Part shown: in pieces, positions 1-10,149 of the stretch | Numbering within the stretch: the stretch's first letter is position 1 | Layout of the letters: each line of letters opens with the position of its first letter | Assembly (NCBI RefSeq): GCF_009727055.1 | Contig: NC_052353.1 | Coordinates: 41,408,566-41,472,565 of the forward strand | DNA from: Benincasa hispida | Taxonomy: Eukaryota; Streptophyta; Magnoliopsida; Cucurbitales; Cucurbitaceae | Direction of reading: 5' to 3' | Length of the DNA stretch: 64,000 bases | Program-made: the position numbers and the translations under genes | The notes under the pieces: generated by a model | What the model was told of the DNA's origin: nothing | Seen by the model: the letters and a program-made list of their open reading frames with translations, nothing else | Databases searched by the model: none

Positions 1-1
1 C

Positions 2-904
2 ACAGTTCCAAATGAAAGATTTGGGTGATGCTCAGTATGTTCTAGGAATACAGATCTTTTGAGACTGAAAGAATAGAACATTAGCACTATCTCAGGCATC
101 TTATATTGACAAGATGTTGTCAAGGTATAATATGCAAAATTCCAAGAAAGGTTTATTACCTTTCAGGCATGGAATTCATTTGTCGAAGGAACAATGTCCT
201 AAGACACCTCAAGAGGTTGAGGAGATGAACAGAATTCCATTAGCACTGTAGTTGGGAGTTTGATGTACGCTATGTTGTGTACATGTCCCGACATATGTTT
301 TGCAGTTGGAATCATTAGCAGGTTCCAATCTAATCCTAGACACGGTCATTGGACCATTGTAAAAAATATCCTCAAGTATCTTAGGAGAACAAGGGACTAT
401 ATGCTTGTGTATGGACCTAAGGATTTGATCCTTACGGGATACACTGATTCTGATTTTCAGACTGACGTAGATTCCAGGAAATCTACTTCAGGATTAGTTT
501 TCACTCTTAACGGAGGAGCTATAGTTTAGAGAAGCATAAAAAAAAGTTGTATCGCTGACTCCACCATGGAAGCCGAATACGTAGCTGCATGCGAAGCTAC
601 TAAGGAAACAGTATGGCTACGCAAATTCTTAGCTGATTTGGAAGTCGTTCTAAATATGCACCTTCCTATCACACTGTATTGTGACAAGAGTGGTTCTGTT
701 GCTAACTCAAAGGAACCCAGGAGTCACAAGCGTGGAAAACACATTGAACAAAAGTACCATCTCATCCGGGAGATTGTACACAGAGGAGATGTGCTTGTCA
801 TAAAGATAGCCTCTGAAGATAACCTTGCTGATTCATTCACCAAGGCCCTCTCGACTAAAGTTTTCGAGGGCCACCTAGTCGGACTAGGACTCCGAGTAGT
901 GTAA
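2..904 (+). pseudogene. Copia-1 pol 3' end: reverse transcriptase tail and RNase H
   Basis: This is the C-terminal part of a Ty1/copia polyprotein that begins outside the window. It opens with the RT tail motif FQMKDLGDAQYVLGIQI, continues through the typical VGSLMYAMLCTCPDICFAVG segment, and ends with RNase H. The RNase H acidic residues are visible in GYTDSDFQ, MEAEYVA and CDKSG; the last is usually CDNSG in relatives. The reading is broken by a TGA near 60, a frameshift near 235 and a TAG at 527-529 that replaces the tryptophan expected in AIVWRS, a single G-to-A change. The C-terminus LADSFTKALSTKVFEGHL is standard for copia. A purine-rich tract and a 3' LTR follow directly, so this is the 3' end of an LTR retrotransposon and not a host gene. 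Confidence 0.93.
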
Positions 905-1020
905 TCTAGGGCAAGTGGGAGAATGTCTATGGTATTGTGGATGCCCTAGTTTATTGTATTTTTCCCATTACGTATCTTAACATTATATTGTATATATTTG
1001 TTCTCACTGGAGTTTTAGTC

Positions 1021-1032
1021 CAAGTGGGAGAT
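1021..1032 (+). other. Copia-1 polypurine tract
   Basis: CAAGTGGGAGAT lies immediately before the TGTTGGG start of the 3' LTR. It would prime plus-strand DNA synthesis. The same motif precedes the LTR of Copia-5 at 63361-63372. Confidence 0.75.
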
Positions 1033-2074
1033 TGTTGGGAATGTCCTAGAACTTGTAGTCATGTTAAACATTCTATTTAATCAATAACAATGACTTGTTG
1101 ATTTTGCATCTTATTATGAAAATCCAATAAACGCATCTTTGGCTATAGTCTGAATACTGTAACTTTATGTAGCGATATAAACAGGATCAAGTTGATAGTA
1201 TATAGCCTAAATGGCCTAATAAATATATGAATGAAATTGGGTATCTCATCCTGGTAACACTATTAGATGCGACCCACTCTGTAGTTGTTACAAGAAGTTG
1301 TAAGGTACTACAAACGATGTGATCCACAAATTGTTCATGTTGAGACATGAGAGTGGGGGCATCCTATGCAATGAGTTTGCATATAGACTAGACCACAAAA
1401 ATAGTTACTTTTCTTTATAACAACCGTTTACTGTTAAAACTGACTATTTCATTTATTATATAACCTAAGTTAACTTAATCTTAATCCTGAGCTAGCTATG
1501 AACTTCTGTTTCTTCGGGATTATCCTTTGATCTCCAAATGGTGAGAGTAGTCCAACAACACTGCTCGATAAGCTTACCATTTTGGGGATAAGACTGGATG
1601 AATAGCTGGGGACATAGCCTTGCAAGATGGAATTCACTCCTACCCTATTTAGGGTTAGCAGATAGGTTGTTCTCTTAAGTACTGACTTCAAGTCTTGAAC
1701 AATCGGGTCCCCCCTTCTCATGATAGAGAAAGGATTTGATTCATAGAGATTATGAATAAGAATTTTTCATTAGAGGATTAGTAGGAACTTAAGAAACAAG
1801 ATGTAGTCACAGGAGTAAAACGGTATTTTTGACCTAGTTGTGATTACGAACCTGTGAAGGATCGACTTACTGATTATGGTTATTAAGTGGACTTAATATA
1901 TCTATAGTGAGGGGAGATCAACTATGGGATATAGTGGAGTGTCCCATTAGTTAACGAATGGGGTTAGATCAGACTAATGAGTTTAGCCGATTAATCTCGA
2001 ATCATTGGAGCCTATGATCTGTAGGTCTGCGAGGTCCCCCTACTAGCTCATAAATGGATAAGCTTTAAGGTAGC
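1033..2074 (+). repeat. Copia-1 3' LTR, first part
   Basis: The LTR starts with TGTTGGGAATGTCC after the polypurine tract. It is interrupted at 2075 by Athila-1 and resumes after 9178. The sequence is related to the other copia LTRs here (16913-20952, 21919-23888, 29811-31640), for instance in the segments around 'gtggggcatcctatgcaatgagtttgcat' described at 1345-1385 and 22280-22310. No gene is seen inside it. Confidence 0.88.
2070..2074. repeat. Target site duplication of Athila-1, left copy
   Basis: GTAGC at 2070-2074 is repeated as GTAGC at 9179-9183, directly flanking the TGATAA...GCATCA ends of Athila-1. Removing one copy and the element rejoins the Copia-1 LTR. Confidence 0.93.
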
Positions 2075-3821
2075 TGATAATGGGCAGAAATGCACGTTAT
2101 GTCAGTGCTAAGTTATTAAACAATGTAGGTTTGTGTTGATAAAAATATATAAGATTGCGTCCAAAATCATTAAGTTCACAATATTGTGGTCGCATGCGTC
2201 AATCGCATTAAAACAATTAACTTATGTATTTTTTTTTGCAGAATATGCATTGACGCAAGGTGAAAAATGCGATCATAAGAAATCAACGTCCAAGGGCATC
2301 AAGAAATTGCGTTAACGCAAGGCTAAACGAGCGCATCAAAAGATTGCGTTAATGCAAGGCCGCATCAAAATATTGCATCACCGCAAGGCTATGCGGTGAT
2401 TTCCGCTCGCAAATATTTGCTTAAGAAGATTGTCGCATAGAGCCAGCGCAACTTGATGGGTGCATTGAGGTTAAAAGCATAATAAATCACAATGGGACAG
2501 AAAGCTGATAACGGTCGATTCCGAATTAAGTTGACAAGCCCCTAACGACTACTATAGTAAATACACTCAACTTTTCGGTGACAAATATTCGGCGCATCAG
2601 GCAGAGAATTAATGCCATCCCATTAGTACAATCATAAGAGAGAAAAAGCCTTTCACCCAGAAGCTCTATAAATATTGAAGGCAACCTTCAGTGAAGAAGT
2701 TCGGCTGTTTGTCCAGTTCGACAGATAGATAATTTTCTCCATAGTTAGAAGTAGCCTTGTTCTTAGTTTTTTCTTTTATTTTAGAAGGTGGAAGCGAGAG
2801 AAGTGAGATTGTACCGAGAGATCATTCTGGTGAGCTTGAAAGAGTGTCGGACGCGTCGAAATCAGAGAGAGGGCCAACTCTTGTGGAAGCAGGAATATCT
2901 TTTGAACAGAATAGAGTTAATAGTGTAAAAGCCTTGGGAAGCAAGGGATTGCTACTAGACTCTCTATCCTTATCTTCCATTGTCATTTTGTACTTTGAAC
3001 TTATCTATAGAAATGGAATCTACTTCTTTATATCTGTTCACTCTCTGTTTATTACGCATGAGTAGCTAAATCTGCCGAATGGGTTGAGAAGCACATAGCT
3101 AGCATACTGGGGATCTTCATTCTATGTAATTATCTTGTATTATGTATGCGTCATTCATCCATTAGAGATACTCAGGAAGGTAGTCTAAGGATAGAATCTA
3201 GGCTCGGGAGAGTCAGATTAGAACGCATAATCAAGAGATAGGAGCTTAGGAATAAGCACTGTTTGCTATTAACGCATCGCATGCATCCTCGAGATAGGTT
3301 ATGATTGTATGCGGTCACCTTGTTTTTGTATGCATCTTGCATCATCGCATAGGCAAAAAGTAGAGACTTAGGAATAAGCTCTATGGAAATTTTGAATTCA
3401 TCGCCTACGTCTTAAAATTAGGAGTTACCGAATTTGCATTGGAAAATGATTTGCTGTCACATGAGTATAGCATGATTGCATAGTTTAACAAATTCTCGGG
3501 AAAAGCTAGCTAAAGAGTTTCTCAACCCGTTCCTCCGCATACTCAGTGTATCTACCGCATAATCAATCTTTTTCTCAAATCCACTGCGTACTTTTTATAC
3601 CGCAAACAACAAACCAACCAATGATTGATTTACTGGTTACCGCAAAGTCTTCTTAAAAATTATCACCGCATAGTATTTTCCTTAGTCCTTGAGTTCGACC
3701 CTAGACTTACTAGGAAACTCAGTAGGATTTATACTTGGATTCTGCTGAGAAAACTTGTTGCACAACACATTTCCATCATCACAATTCCTTTCATTTTATC
3801 ACCGCATAAAATAATGCATTA
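2075..3821 (+). repeat. Athila-1 5' LTR
   Basis: Starts TGATAATGGGCAGAAATGCA. The end near 3821 is placed by comparison with the 3' LTR (ends 9178) and by the primer binding site that follows; the 5' copy has about 12 extra bases at its tail. A TATA box (TATAAATA, 2667-2674) sits in the context GCTCTATAAATA that recurs in every LTR of this family. The LTR is unusually rich in CGCA/TGCG words and contains the perfect palindrome TTGCGTTAACGCAA at 2307-2320. An open frame at 2757-3065 falls in the LTR and is not considered a gene. Confidence 0.88.
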
Positions 3822-3827
3822 AGTTTT

Positions 3828-3845
3828 TGGCACCGTTGCTGTGGA
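3828..3845 (+). other. Primer binding site (tRNA-Asp type), Athila-1
   Basis: TGGCACCGTTGCTGTGGA follows the 5' LTR by a few bases. It resembles TGGCGCCGTTGCC, the complement of the plant tRNA-Asp(GTC) 3' end used by Athila-type elements, with several mismatches. The better-preserved version is at 53369 in Athila-2. Confidence 0.7.
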
Positions 3846-3990
3846 GTCCGACAATTCTATGTGCTAATGATAATTTTTCTGATTTCTTTACAGCTCTTAA
3901 TCTCTGGTGAATTACGATCTAAAGATTGAGAGGACGTTTTGACGAAGACTGAGAGATAGCCGGCAACAACAACCACCAGATAAAGACAAC

Positions 3991-5290
3991 ATGGCAGAGT
4001 AGCTTGGAAACGGAGCACCAAATGAAAATAATGTCATGGCGAATCCAATCCTACTGGCAAACGATCGCAATAGGCCCATTTGGGACTATGCATCCTCCGG
4101 AAGGTGGGCCGTGCAGGTCCTCGCCCACGCCTTTTCCTCCGAACTGTCCAACAGATCATTCTGCAAGTATCACGCCGGTTTCATTTTCAAAAATCGAAAA
4201 TTCCATCAAGAGTAGGCTTCATGATTCTGGGGAAGAAAATCGTAGAGGNNNNNNNNNNNNNNNNNNNNNNNNNNNNNNNNNNNNNNNNNNNNNNNNNNNN
4301 NNNNNNNNNNNNNNNNNNNNNNNNNNNNNNNNNNNNNNNNNNNNNNNNNNNNNNNNNNNNNNNNNNNNNNNNNNNNNNNNNNNNNNNNNNNNNNNNNNNN
4401 NNNNNNNNNNNNNNNNNNNNNNNNNNNNNNNNNNNNNNNNNNNNNNNNNNNNNNNNNNNNNNNNNNNNNNNNNNNNNNNNNNNNNNNNNNNNNNNNNNNN
4501 NNNNNNNNNNNNNNNNNNNNNNNNNNNNNNNNNNNNNNNNNNNNNNNNNNNNNNNNNNNNNNNNNNNNNNNNNNNNNNNNNNNNNNNNNNNNNNNNNNNN
4601 NNNNNNNNNNNNNNNNNNNNNNNNNNNNNNNNNNNNNNNNNNNNNNNNNNNNNNNNNNNNNNNNNNNNNNNNNNNNNNNNNNNNNNNNNNNNNNNNNNNN
4701 NNNNNNNNNNNNNNNNNNNNNNNNNNNNNNNNCTGGAGAGAAAGCGATCAAAGATTAAGAATTGGAAACAATGACGCAAACAACGGGGCCATCGCATCCC
4801 TTCAGAACCAAATGACTACGATGATGAGTTTGATACAAGGCATCGCAATTAACAGCATGAGAGTGAACAAAGGACAGGTCAACGCAATTGCTCAAACGAT
4901 CGTAAGTTGTGTCATCTGCAGAGACGCGCATCCAATGGAAGAATGCCCAGGAAATCCGCAGTCAGTATGCTTCATAAAGAATAATCCTTATTCCGACACG
5001 TACAACCTCGGATGGAGAAACCACCCCAATTTCGCATGGAAAAATCAACAACAAAGCTTTTAACCAGTGGCGCAAAAAGAAGGACCACCCAGATTTTTCT
5101 TGCGAACCAACGGTCCAACGCACAACCAAGCCAGTAGTTCGCAGACACCGCAATTTCGTCCTTAGAAAGCTTGTGAAGCAATACATTGAGAAAAACGAAT
5201 TAGTGCTTCAGAATCAAGCAACGTCCATCCGAAAATCTCAAAATTCAGCTAGGACAGATTACTGGCGAACTTAAAAAAAGACCGCAAGGA
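3991..5290 (+). pseudogene. Athila-1 gag, broken and gapped
   Basis: The start is placed at the ATG at 3991, which matches the MVEQPED start region of Athila-2 gag, but a TAG stop follows after two codons. The block at 3991-4091 is colinear with Athila-2 gag (PIWDYAS motif). The block 4093-4248 matches the same gag only on the opposite strand. Then come 484 Ns. After the gap the frame recovers a nucleocapsid-like stretch with CVICRDAHPMEECPGNPQ and the characteristic NPYSDTYNLGWRNHPNF segment. The remainder carries stops at about 5061 and beyond. Gag would form the virus-like particle. Open frames drawn through the Ns are not evidence of coding. Confidence 0.8.
4249..4732. other. Assembly gap, 484 Ns
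   Basis: Run of N in the middle of Athila-1 gag. From Athila-2 the missing part should be mid-gag. The block immediately left of it is inverted relative to the element. Confidence 0.99.
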
Positions 5291-5293
5291 GCT

Positions 5294-6067
5294 TTGTTGA
5301 GCTCAACTGAGCTCCCTCACAATGCTGGGGGTACGGGAAAGGAACAATGCTTAGCAGTCTCCTTGCTAAGCAAAAAAATGACTGCGGAAGTAGAGGAGGA
5401 ACCCATCACGACCAACTTGAATGCGGTAACAACCGAGGACACGTTGACTTGTAATTCAGAAGAGCCCAAGCAGATGAAACCAGAAGTTGCGTCCATCCTC
5501 AAGCCTCTAGATCATGAGATAGAAAAAGTCCAGCTACCACCATTTCCGCAAAGATTGAAAGAGAAACAAAATGATGAAGAAAAGATCGCGATAGTGTTAG
5601 TCACGCAAAATGTTATGATCCCACCAAAAATGTGCGACCCAGGAATCTTCACGATACCATGCTCCATTGGAGGGGTGTACAGTAGCCAAGCACTATGCGA
5701 TCTTGAGGCGAGTATAAATGTAATGTCACTATCAATCTTCAAACGATTGAATATGGGCAACCTCACGCCTATGATGGAGACTCTCCTACTTGTGGATAGG
5801 TCCCGAATACATCCTAAGGGAGAGTTGAAAGATGCCGAAATCTCAATTGATAAATTCATCTTGCCGGCAGACTTCATCTTTTTGGATTATAAAGCGGACG
5901 AAGATGTGCCCATCATATTGAGACAACCATTCCTCTCGACCGGTCGCACTCAAATTGATGTGCACAAAGGGGAGATTGCGATGAACATTAACAGGGAAAG
6001 GCTCAGGATTAAGGCAGTCAAGATTCCAGAAGTTCGAGAAAAGAAGAAAAAGCCACTGTGGACGTGA
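5294..6067 (+). pseudogene. Athila-1 aspartic protease region
   Basis: An open frame of 257 codons matching the linker and retropepsin-like protease of Athila elements, collinear with 55163-55800 of Athila-2. The conserved landmarks are IPCSIGGVYSSQALCD, LADFIFLDYKADEDVPII-type residues and the FLSTGRTQIDVHKGEI segment. The catalytic triad that is D-x-G-A in the family reads CDLEASIN here, so the glycine next to the catalytic aspartate is replaced by glutamate and the enzyme is probably dead. The frame ends in a lysine-rich tail, EKKKKPLWT, with no RT downstream. Normally protease leads straight into RT. The ORF is uninterrupted, but the lesion and the missing pol argue against function. Confidence 0.82.
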
Positions 6068-7443
6068 AAAGCACAGCTTGAAATAAGCAATCCCTGAGTT
6101 ACTATGCGACTCAACCTCATCAGGGACACAATTCTTTTGAATATCCTTTTTGTTTCATATCAACACTTCATGACCTTTTAACACATGTCTTTTAATTACT
6201 TTCGTATCGTTGTCTTTATATCAAATAATAATAAAAAAAAAGCGATCGTATTGAACGATCGTGGTAAACGATTTTGTTAAACTCATTTTTATGATTATTT
6301 GACCCTCTTAATGTTTTTCTTGCAACGATCAAGGTACACGATTGCGGAGGCGCTACACGAAGATGCAATTACTTTATTCCATCACCGCAATCCAAAGAAA
6401 GGAGATCGCCGCAAAGCAGGATGCGTCAATAAATAATGTGGGCGACAACGCAAATTTGGGGGTTGTATCTTCATTTGACTTTATTCCAAATTCGTTATCG
6501 CATCACATTTTTAATTTTAAAATTTTATCATCGCATCCTCTTTGGGTTACCGCAATCATTTAATGCTGATCAATTTAGTAAGTCACCGGCATGATTTCTC
6601 TTTGCCAATTATGATTTCAATGATGAGATGAAATGCATGCTTCTATTTTTCATATACACTAGAGTCAACTTAATTTTAAGACAGTCACCTCATGAAATAT
6701 TTCTAGAAGTTAATGGTCTGATAGCTTTTCTTTCTAATTGACCTTTACGAAACTTCTAAGAACATCGCATGACTTCTTTCAATCTATTGCAATGAGGACA
6801 TTGCCGCATTTTAAATTTGGGAAGTGCGGTATTCATTTTCGACCTTGCTAGTTTTTAGCCTTTTAAAAAAAAAAATATATATCATAACGTTGCGATCGAT
6901 CCTACTCCTAGTTGGATATACACATGACACAGCTGGGGCAAGCCAAAACGAAGGTAGGAATCGTGATCAACGCATAAATAAATGACTGCAACTCTGCTGC
7001 CAAATGGGCATGAGTTTAGTCTGAGAAAGAGTGCCTTGTCGTAGTTGGATGTCCGCATGACACACTTGGTGGCGGGCAAGCCAAAACCAAAAGCGAGGCA
7101 CTTAGATCAGTGCAAGGTCAAAGAAAAAATAATAAGTAAAGAAATATAATAATCTAAAATACGCAAGGATAAAAAGATCATTTAACCACCCCAGTGAAAA
7201 AGTTTTTTTGAAATAATTCATGCGATGTCCTGGAATCTAGTAAAGTCTTTTTGAAGGTTAACTTACGTCCCTAAAATTTAGAAATATTTTAAGAAGAGAC
7301 CGGATAAAAATTAAGAAAATTTTAGTGTATAGGATTTGAATAAGGCATCCTGAGAAATCTAGGAAAAGAGATTCGGTCGACTTTCTAAAGAAAACTCTTT
7401 AGGCTTATGCTTGAGGACAAGAATTGTTTAAATTTGAGGGGTG
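6068..7443 (+). other. Athila-1 non-coding 3' region and polypurine tract
   Basis: About 1.4 kb without a credible gene, but with clear similarity to the same region of Athila-2 (58830-59990). In Athila elements an envelope-like ORF can occupy this position; no such ORF remains. An internal purine tract AAATTTGGGGGTT at 6452-6464 resembles the terminal tract at 7430-7443. A module of about 120-150 bp is present twice (about 6897-6970 and 7035-7110), each with GTTGGATRT, CATGACAC and GGGCAAGCCAAAAC words. Confidence 0.72.
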
Positions 7444-9178
7444 TGATAACGGCAGAAAAACACGTTATTACAGTTCTAAGTTATTAAACAATGCAGGTTT
7501 GCGTTGATAAAAATATTACAAGATTGCGTCCAAAAGCATTAAGTTCATAATATTGCGATCGCATGCGTCAATCGCATTAAAATAGTTAACATATTATTTT
7601 TGTGCAGAATAACATTGACTCAAGGCGAAAAATGCGATCACAAGAAATCAACGTCTAAGCGCATCAAGAAATTGCGTTAACGCAAGGCTAAAAGAGCGCA
7701 TCAAAAGATTGCGTTAATGCAAGGCCGCATTCAAAATATTGCATCACCGCAAGGCTATGCGGTGATTTGCGCTCGCAAATATCTGCTTAGAAGATTGTCG
7801 CATAGAGCCGGCGCAACTTGATGGGTGCATTGAGGTGAAAAGCATAATAAATCACGATGGGACAGAAAGCTGATGACGGTCGATTCCGAATTAAGTTGAC
7901 AAGCCACTAACGAGCTACTGTAGGCAAGTACACTCTCAACTTTTCGGTGACAAATATTCGGCGCATCAGACAGAGAATTAATGCCATCCCATAAGTGCAA
8001 TCATAAGAGAGAAGAAGCATTTCATCCAGAAGCTCTATAAATATCGAAGGTAACCTTCAGTGAAGGAGTTCGGCTGTTCGTCCAGTTCGACAGATAGATA
8101 ATTTTCTCCATAGTTAGAAGTAGCCTTGTTCTTAGTTTTTTCTTTTATTTTAGAAGGTGGAAGCGAGAGAAGTGAGATTGTATCGAGAGATCGTTCCGGT
8201 GAGTTGAAAGAGTGCCGGAAGCGTCGAAATCAGAGAGAGGGTCAACTCCTGCAGAAGTAGGAATATCTTTTGAACAGAATAGATTTAACAGTGTAAAAGC
8301 CTTGGGAAGCAAGGGATTGCTACCAGGCTCTCTATCCTTATCTTCCATTGTCATTTTGTACTTTGAACTTATCTATAGAAATGGAATCTACTTCTTTATA
8401 TCTGTTCACTCTCTGTTTATTACGCATGAGTAGCTAAATCTGTCGAATGGGTTTAGAAGCACTTAGCTATCATAACTGGGGATCTTTAATCTATGTGATT
8501 ATATTGTATTATGTATGCGTCATTCGTCTATTAGAGATACTCGGGAGGGTAGTCTAAGGATAGAATCTAGGCTCGGGAAGGTCAGATTAGAACGCATAAT
8601 CAAGAGATAGGAACTTAGGAATAAACATTGTTTGCTATTAACGCATCACATGCTTCCTAGAGATAGGTTATGATTGTATGTGGTCACCTTGTCTTTGTAT
8701 GCATCTTGCATCATCACATAAGCAAAAAGTAGAGACTTAGGAATAAGCTCTATGGACATTTCGCATTCATCACATGCATCCTAAAATTAGGAGTTACCGC
8801 ATTTGCATTGGAACATGATTTGCTTTCACATGAGTATAACATGATGGCATAGTTGAACGCATTCTTGGGAAACGCTAGCTAAAGACTTTCTCAACCCGTT
8901 CCTTCGCATACTCAGTGTAACTTCCGCATAATCAATCTTTTTCTGAAATCCGGCGGATACTTTTTATACTGCAAACAACAAACCAACCGATCATTGATTT
9001 ACTGGTTACCGCAAAGTCTTCTTAAAAATTATCACCACATAGTGTTTTCCTTAGTCCCTGAGTTCAACCCTGGACTTACCAGGAAACTCAGCAGGATTTA
9101 TACTTGGATTCTGCTGAGAAAACTTGTTGCACAACGCATTTCCATCACCGCAATTCCTTTCATTTTATCACCGCATCA
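7444..9178 (+). repeat. Athila-1 3' LTR
   Basis: Starts TGATAACGGCAGAAAAACAC after TTTGAGGGGTG and ends CACCGCATCA, followed by the GTAGC duplication. TATA box at 8036-8043. The palindrome TTGCGTTAACGCAA is preserved at 7672-7685. Confidence 0.9.
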
Positions 9179-9914
9179 GTAGCTTGATAGATTAATTTGA
9201 AACGTTCAAATTAAATGGAACAAGAGAATAAATATTTAAATATGATTTAAATATATAAAGATGATTATTGTGCAAAAATTAATTTAATATTTGATATTAA
9301 ATTAATTTATAAAATTAATTTAAGAAAACCAAAATTTGAATTAAAATGATTTAATATTATTTTTTTGTTTTAAAAAGAAAATGAGAAATCGTTTTGCATG
9401 TTTGTTCATAATGGAAAAAGAGTTTTCTCCATTATCATTATCTTTATGCTCACACACAAACCATGATTTTCTCTACTTTGATTCTCCAAGCATGAGCTGC
9501 AAGTCATGTACTCCATCTCTTTGCATGTTCATCTTAATATATAAAGAAGATTGGAGTTGTTGGAGAGGAGGGATAATCAAAGAATTTCGAGAGAATTTTT
9601 TCTGAAGAAGAAGCTGTCTTCTTCAGTTGTGTTGCTGTGAGTTTCTCTGGTTTCTTCACATCTTCAAGCTGTTCTTGAGTCTCACAACTCTACCTAAAGC
9701 TCCAAGAACATAGTAGGGAAGGCTTTGAGGTGGTTCACATTGATAACAAGAGAAGATAGCAGCTGAACAGGCGTTTTCTTGGAGAGTTCATCAAAGGTAT
9801 GTTCATGAAAACCACTTTTTGAGAAGAGCATGCTTTGGTTTTTGCCAAAATTAGTGAATTAGAAAGCTTATGGATCCTTTATACTTCCGCTGCATGTTGT
9901 TCTACTCTTTCACA
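9179..9914 (+). repeat. Copia-1 3' LTR, second part
   Basis: Continuation of the LTR interrupted at 2074, beginning with the duplicated GTAGC. It runs through 'aatttgaaacgttcaaatt' and an AT-rich stretch, then a splice-leader-like region around 9780-9810 (GTATGTTCATGAAAACC) shared with 23760-23790, and ends near CTTTCACA at 9914. The end was chosen by alignment with the LTR end at 23888. The small frame at 9381-9605 is inside the LTR. Confidence 0.8.
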
Positions 9915-10149
9915 TCCCACTAAGGGCATACGAAGTTTTGGTTGAGGAAGACTATAGTCATCTTAAAGCCATCGTCACCATGAAGCTATCGTCAATCACA
10001 ATGGAATCTGGTATATTGTTTATTCTTAACAATTTGACATGAATGATCCTAGGGCTAAATCTATTCAATATAGATTTAAATATTTATGCTATCAAGAAAA
10101 AGATAGACCCATGATATATAAGTGAAATAAAAATTATTTTCATAGGTAT
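9915..10149. other. Short unassigned stretch
   Basis: AT-rich sequence between the Copia-1 LTR and the next LTR. Nothing recognisable. It may be the ancient target DNA of both insertions. Confidence 0.5.

Larger units (their letters stand above)
2075..9178 (+). mobile_element. Athila-1, complete-ended but pol-less Athila-like gypsy element
   Basis: A 7.1 kb LTR retrotransposon with two LTRs of about 1.74 kb, a primer binding site, gag, protease, a non-coding 3' region and a polypurine tract. The 5-bp target duplication GTAGC shows that both ends are original. Comparison with Athila-2 (52009-61674) shows that RT, RNase H and integrase, about 3 kb, are absent: the sequence passes from just after protease to just after the integrase C-terminus around 6035-6100. 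The element could only have moved with enzymes from another copy, or lost pol after insertion. A 484-bp assembly gap lies in gag. The two LTRs differ at roughly one base in ten over the first 80 bases by eye, so it is not a recent insertion. Confidence 0.9.

Noticed and set aside
1470..1721. 83-codon minus-strand frame in the Copia-1 LTR
   Set aside because: Lies in the LTR and has no recognisable motif.
2757..3065. 102-codon open frame in the Athila-1 LTR, also partly open at 8212-8433
   Set aside because: Entirely inside the LTR, no known domain, and the start differs between the two LTRs; likely chance.
4004..5063. Long open frames running through the N gap on both strands
   Set aside because: They exist only because Ns contain no stops; the real gag frame is broken and partly inverted here.
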